From Roseburia sp. (GTDB lineage: Bacteria > Bacillota_A > Clostridia > Lachnospirales > Lachnospiraceae), in NCBI GenBank assembly GCA_017547315.1, contig JAFYQA010000065.1:1-6603 (forward strand): a stretch of DNA of 6,603 nucleotides, read 5' to 3'. Within the stretch, counting starts at the first letter, position 1. Every line of letters starts with the position of its first letter. Both the position numbers and the translations under genes were made by a program. Below, one piece after another: positions 6,106-6,603 of the stretch. The notes under the pieces are model-generated. The model saw nothing but the letters and a program-made list of their open reading frames with translations, was not told where the DNA came from and searched no databases.

Positions 6106-6603
6106 ATGAATCTTTTACATATGAAGCATGCCGTAGAAGTAGCGAAGGCGGGTTCACTTGGTAAGGCATCGGAAGCATTATTGATTGCAGTGCCGAATAT
6201 CAGCCGCTCCATAAAGGAACTGGAAACGGATTTGGGAATTATAATTTTTGAGCGTACCAGTAAAGGGATGATATTGACTCCAGAAGGAGAAGAGTTTATC
6301 AATTATGCAAAAGAGATTTTAGACCAGATTGATGAGGTAGAGAAGTTTTATAAATCTGGTTCGCCGAAAAAACAGAAGTTTTCTATCTCTGTTCCTAGAG
6401 CCAGCTATATCGCAGAAGCTTTTGCAGAATTTTCAAAATCGTTAACAAGAGATGCGGCAGAGATATTTTATAGGGAAACGAATGCACAGCGGGCGATTCA
6501 AAATATCTTGAATCATGATTATAAACTTGGAATTATTCGATATGCGGATAATTATGACAAATATTTCAAAGAGATGCTCGATGAAAAAGGGATTCATTAT
6601 GAA
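6106..6603 (+). CDS. LysR-family transcriptional regulator, 3' partial
   Basis: DNA-binding transcription factor; only the first 166 of about 300 expected residues are present because the window ends. Residues 1-65 are the LysR winged helix-turn-helix: AKAGSLGKASEAL (13-25), the recognition-helix region VPNISRSIKELE (29-40), then LGIIIFERTSKGMILTPEG (43-61), matching the family pattern of LG..LF.R...G..LT..G. A linker helix (about 62-88) leads to the first part of the effector-binding domain, beginning KFSISVPRASY (91-101). The usual Q in the recognition helix (S/T-Q-P-x-x-S) is replaced, the segment reading AVPNIS. The ligand cannot be predicted. It follows the 150-residue gene by 60 bases on the same strand, without a clear terminator between them, so it may be read through or have its own promoter. 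Its target genes may lie beyond the window. Confidence 0.93.
   Translation, partial: MNLLHMKHAVEVAKAGSLGKASEALLIAVPNISRSIKELETDLGIIIFERTSKGMILTPEGEEFINYAKEILDQIDEVEKFYKSGSPKKQKFSISVPRASYIAEAFAEFSKSLTRDAAEIFYRETNAQRAIQNILNHDYKLGIIRYADNYDKYFKEMLDEKGIHYE

Noticed and set aside
1..6603. Defence system, prophage, CRISPR or transposon
   Set aside because: No nuclease, integrase, transposase, phage structural gene, direct-repeat array or terminal inverted repeat is visible; all genes are ordinary in base use and collinear.

Overview
The window looks like chromosomal DNA from a low-GC Gram-positive bacterium of the Clostridia. The Lachnospiraceae fit best: AT-rich codon use, AGGAGG-type ribosome binding sites, GTG/TTG starts, and multidomain c-di-GMP proteins of a style common in that family. 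This placement is inference from style, not from a marker gene. Seven protein-coding genes lie on the + strand, packed almost without gaps, and none lies on the - strand. No tRNA, rRNA, CRISPR array, insertion sequence or phage gene is visible.

Layout: (1) 2-2317, the 3' part of a large signalling protein cut by the window edge, with domains REC (second half only), degenerate GGDEF, EAL, PAS and REC; (2) 2337-2690, a stand-alone Hpt phosphotransfer protein with a GTG start; (3) 2693-3385, an Sfp-type 4'-phosphopantetheinyl transferase with a TTG start; (4) 3389-3892, a divergent GreA/GreB-type transcript cleavage factor; (5) 3920-5596, a membrane diguanylate cyclase with an extracytoplasmic sensor domain, a multi-helix membrane region and an intact GGDEF domain; (6) 5593-6045, an unrecognised 150-residue protein overlapping the cyclase by 4 bases; (7) 6106-6603, the first 166 residues of a LysR-type regulator, cut by the window end.

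Gaps between genes 1 to 6 are 19, 2, 3, 27 and -4 bases, and I see no terminator or convincing promoter in them, so genes 1 to 6 probably form one transcript that starts upstream of the window. The 60-base gap before the LysR gene is the only real intergenic stretch. It holds two short hairpins and a pyrimidine tract able to pair with the LysR ribosome binding site.

The likely theme is phosphorelay control of c-di-GMP. The first protein should degrade c-di-GMP (EAL residues intact, GGDEF site lost) and carries receiver domains at both ends. The Hpt protein can pass phosphate to or from those receivers. The cyclase gene supplies the opposing activity in response to an external signal. Why a PPTase and a Gre factor sit between them is not explained by the sequence. 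The small gene coupled to the cyclase is the best candidate for something undescribed.
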